From Plutella xylostella (taxonomy: Eukaryota; Arthropoda; Insecta; Lepidoptera; Plutellidae), in assembly GCF_932276165.1 (NCBI RefSeq), contig NC_063986.1, positions 4,662,501 to 4,726,500 of the forward strand: a stretch of 64,000 bases of DNA, given 5' to 3'. Position 1 is the first letter of the stretch; every line of letters begins with the position of its first letter. Shown piece by piece: positions 63,866-64,000 of this stretch. Both the position numbers and the translations under genes were made by a program. Below the pieces are notes generated by a model, which saw only the letters and a list, made by a program, of their open reading frames with translations, had not been told where the DNA came from and ran no database searches.

Positions 63866-64000
63866 TGTTATATTTGGAAATAAAACCATAAATTAATTAA
63901 TTAGGCTTTAATTAAGCTCCACACAATGTTGACATGAACGCGTTGTAAAAGAGAAGAACATAGAGTATATAATACTTAAGGTCTATGGTTTAAGGATGCG
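63866..64000 (-). repeat. 5' LTR of the Mag-like element, cut by the window edge
   Basis: 135 of an expected 150 bp are present and identical to 59383-59517. The remaining 15 bp, the right target duplication and the true element end (about 64015) lie outside. Promoter activity for the element would reside here. Confidence 0.88.

Overview
The window reads as repeat-rich, AT-rich intergenic and/or intronic DNA from a moth or butterfly (Lepidoptera). The organism call rests on repeat families that I associate with lepidopteran genomes: short A/T-inserted Helitrons ending in CTAG, a tRNA-like SINE, RTE 3' tails ending in (GAT)n, and BEL/Pao, Mag-like and Jockey retroelements. Nothing bacterial is present: no operons, ribosome binding sites or CRISPR. 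No complete host gene can be traced. The best host signal is one probable first coding exon at 44098-44171 (signal-peptide-like, good splice donor); weaker exon candidates lie at 4401-4516, 11237-11338 and 20177-20360.

Layout. 1-15 kb: hairpin MITEs, three Helitron copies and long stretches with no recognised content. 15.08-16.56 kb: a 5'-truncated RTE-like LINE with an 8-bp target-site duplication. 18-22 kb: an inverted Helitron pair, a TAA-flanked hairpin MITE, a tRNA-like SINE and RTE tails. 24.06-26.50 kb: a nest of a MITE, a GTCCCCGTT-rich inverted-repeat element and a CR1-like LINE inside the latter. 31.9-33.4 kb: SINE/MITE cluster. 33.6-37.15 kb (minus): the 5' part of a BEL/Pao element, truncated after the reverse transcriptase. 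44 kb: the host exon candidate, then several MITEs. 48.67-53.28 kb (plus): an apparently full-length Jockey-type LINE with two open ORFs. 57.5-59.05 kb: Helitron, minisatellite and RTE tail. 59.38-64 kb (minus): a Mag-like Ty3/gypsy element with LTRs identical over all visible bases, cut by the right window edge.

The recognisable genes are self-mobilising. The Jockey ORFs would bind RNA (ORF1) and nick and reverse-transcribe (ORF2). The Mag-like element encodes Gag, protease, RT, RNase H and integrase, but has a changed RT active site and a frame break before integrase. The BEL element keeps Gag, protease and the RT core only. The SINEs and MITEs would depend on proteins encoded elsewhere. 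Family names come from motif recognition by eye; no database search was possible.
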